Below, one piece after another: positions 5,294-5,380 of a stretch of DNA of 5,380 nucleotides. The position numbers and the translations under genes are program-made. Position 1 is the first letter of the stretch; the number at the start of each line of letters is the position of its first letter. The notes beneath the pieces are model-generated. The model ran no database searches, was not told the origin of the DNA, and saw nothing but the letters and a program-made list of their open reading frames with translations. The stretch is from an uncultured Bacilli bacterium (lineage in GTDB: Bacteria > Bacillota_I > Bacilli_A > RF39 > UBA660), in NCBI GenBank assembly GCA_947591565.1, contig CANQDH010000069.1, positions 1 to 5,380 of the forward strand, written 5' to 3'.

Positions 5294-5380
5294 ATTAGTA
5301 AATTTTGAGTTTCGGTTTTTTACAACAAATTTAATCAAATTTTATAAATATTTCATGAATTTTACGAAAATGTCTCATTT
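5294..5380. other. Right-edge AT-rich intergenic stretch, no supported gene
   Basis: Nothing coding can be supported. On the minus strand a 15-codon frame from the ATG at 5378 ends at TAA 5331. On the plus strand, ATGs at 5355 and 5370 are open to the edge but lack a ribosome binding site. Either could be a fragment of a gene lying mostly outside the window. Confidence 0.4.
5319..5348 (+). promoter_or_regulatory. Weak candidate promoter facing out of the right edge
   Basis: TTTACA (5319-5324), an 18-base spacer and TATAAA (5343-5348) on the plus strand, each box 5 of 6 to consensus. It could serve a divergent gene beyond the window. In sequence this AT-rich such matches arise easily by chance, and no ribosome binding site follows before the edge. 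Confidence 0.25.

Noticed and set aside
5331..5378. 15-codon minus-strand frame at the right edge
   Set aside because: Too short, cut by the edge, and without a visible ribosome binding site. It may be the tail of a gene outside the window but cannot be claimed.
1..5380. Alternative genetic code (TGA as Trp), suggested by the AT-rich, Mollicutes-like composition
   Set aside because: Trp residues in PFL and its activase are encoded by TGG, frames end normally at TAA, and no conserved gene is interrupted by TGA.
1..5380. Mobile element, CRISPR array, tRNA or defence system
   Set aside because: No transposase or integrase, no regularly spaced repeats, no cloverleaf or CCA end, and no defence-type domain can be seen on either strand.

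Overview
The window is strongly AT-rich (GC roughly one third or lower by eye). It has compact, closely spaced genes, all-TAA stop codons, good AGGAGG-type ribosome binding sites and recognisable sigma-A-type promoters. TGG is used for Trp and TGA is not read through, so this is the standard bacterial code and not a Mycoplasma-type code. Together with a pyruvate formate-lyase module, this suggests an anaerobic, fermentative low-GC Firmicutes-type bacterium (gut Bacilli or Clostridia-like). The lineage is an inference and cannot be fixed from this sequence alone.

Layout from left to right. (1) 12-206, minus strand: a small complete transcription unit with promoter, Shine-Dalgarno, a 37-codon single-span membrane peptide and a hairpin/U-run terminator. 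(2) 244-3182, minus strand: the pflB-pflA operon, encoding pyruvate formate-lyase and its radical-SAM activating enzyme, joined by a one-base TAATG stop/start overlap. The long pflB reading frame extends to 3263, but its real start is almost certainly at 3182. (3) 3183-3306: a 124-bp divergent control region. It carries an extended -10 promoter for pflB, a strong TTAACA-17-TAAAAT promoter for the next gene, and a perfect 16-bp palindrome over that second -10. (4) 3307-4113, plus strand: a ZIP-family (GufA-type) metal transporter, ended by a hairpin that overlaps its own stop codon. (5) 4117-5213, minus strand: a two-gene operon with a complete single-domain cupin followed by a membrane protein of the family annotated as 'ABC_trans_CmpB / putative ABC transporter permease', driven by a clear TTGCAT-17-TATAAT promoter. 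(6) 5294-5380: the right edge, with no supported gene and only a weak outward-facing promoter candidate.

Functionally, pflB-pflA gives anaerobic cleavage of pyruvate to acetyl-CoA and formate. The adjacent ZIP transporter imports divalent metal (Zn/Fe/Mn type). The cupin and membrane-protein pair has no known substrate. I see no phage, IS, CRISPR, toxin-antitoxin or defence-like module. Most of the window is ordinary core metabolism. The least explained items are the 37-residue peptide unit, the palindrome at the ZIP promoter, and the cupin/CmpB-like pair.
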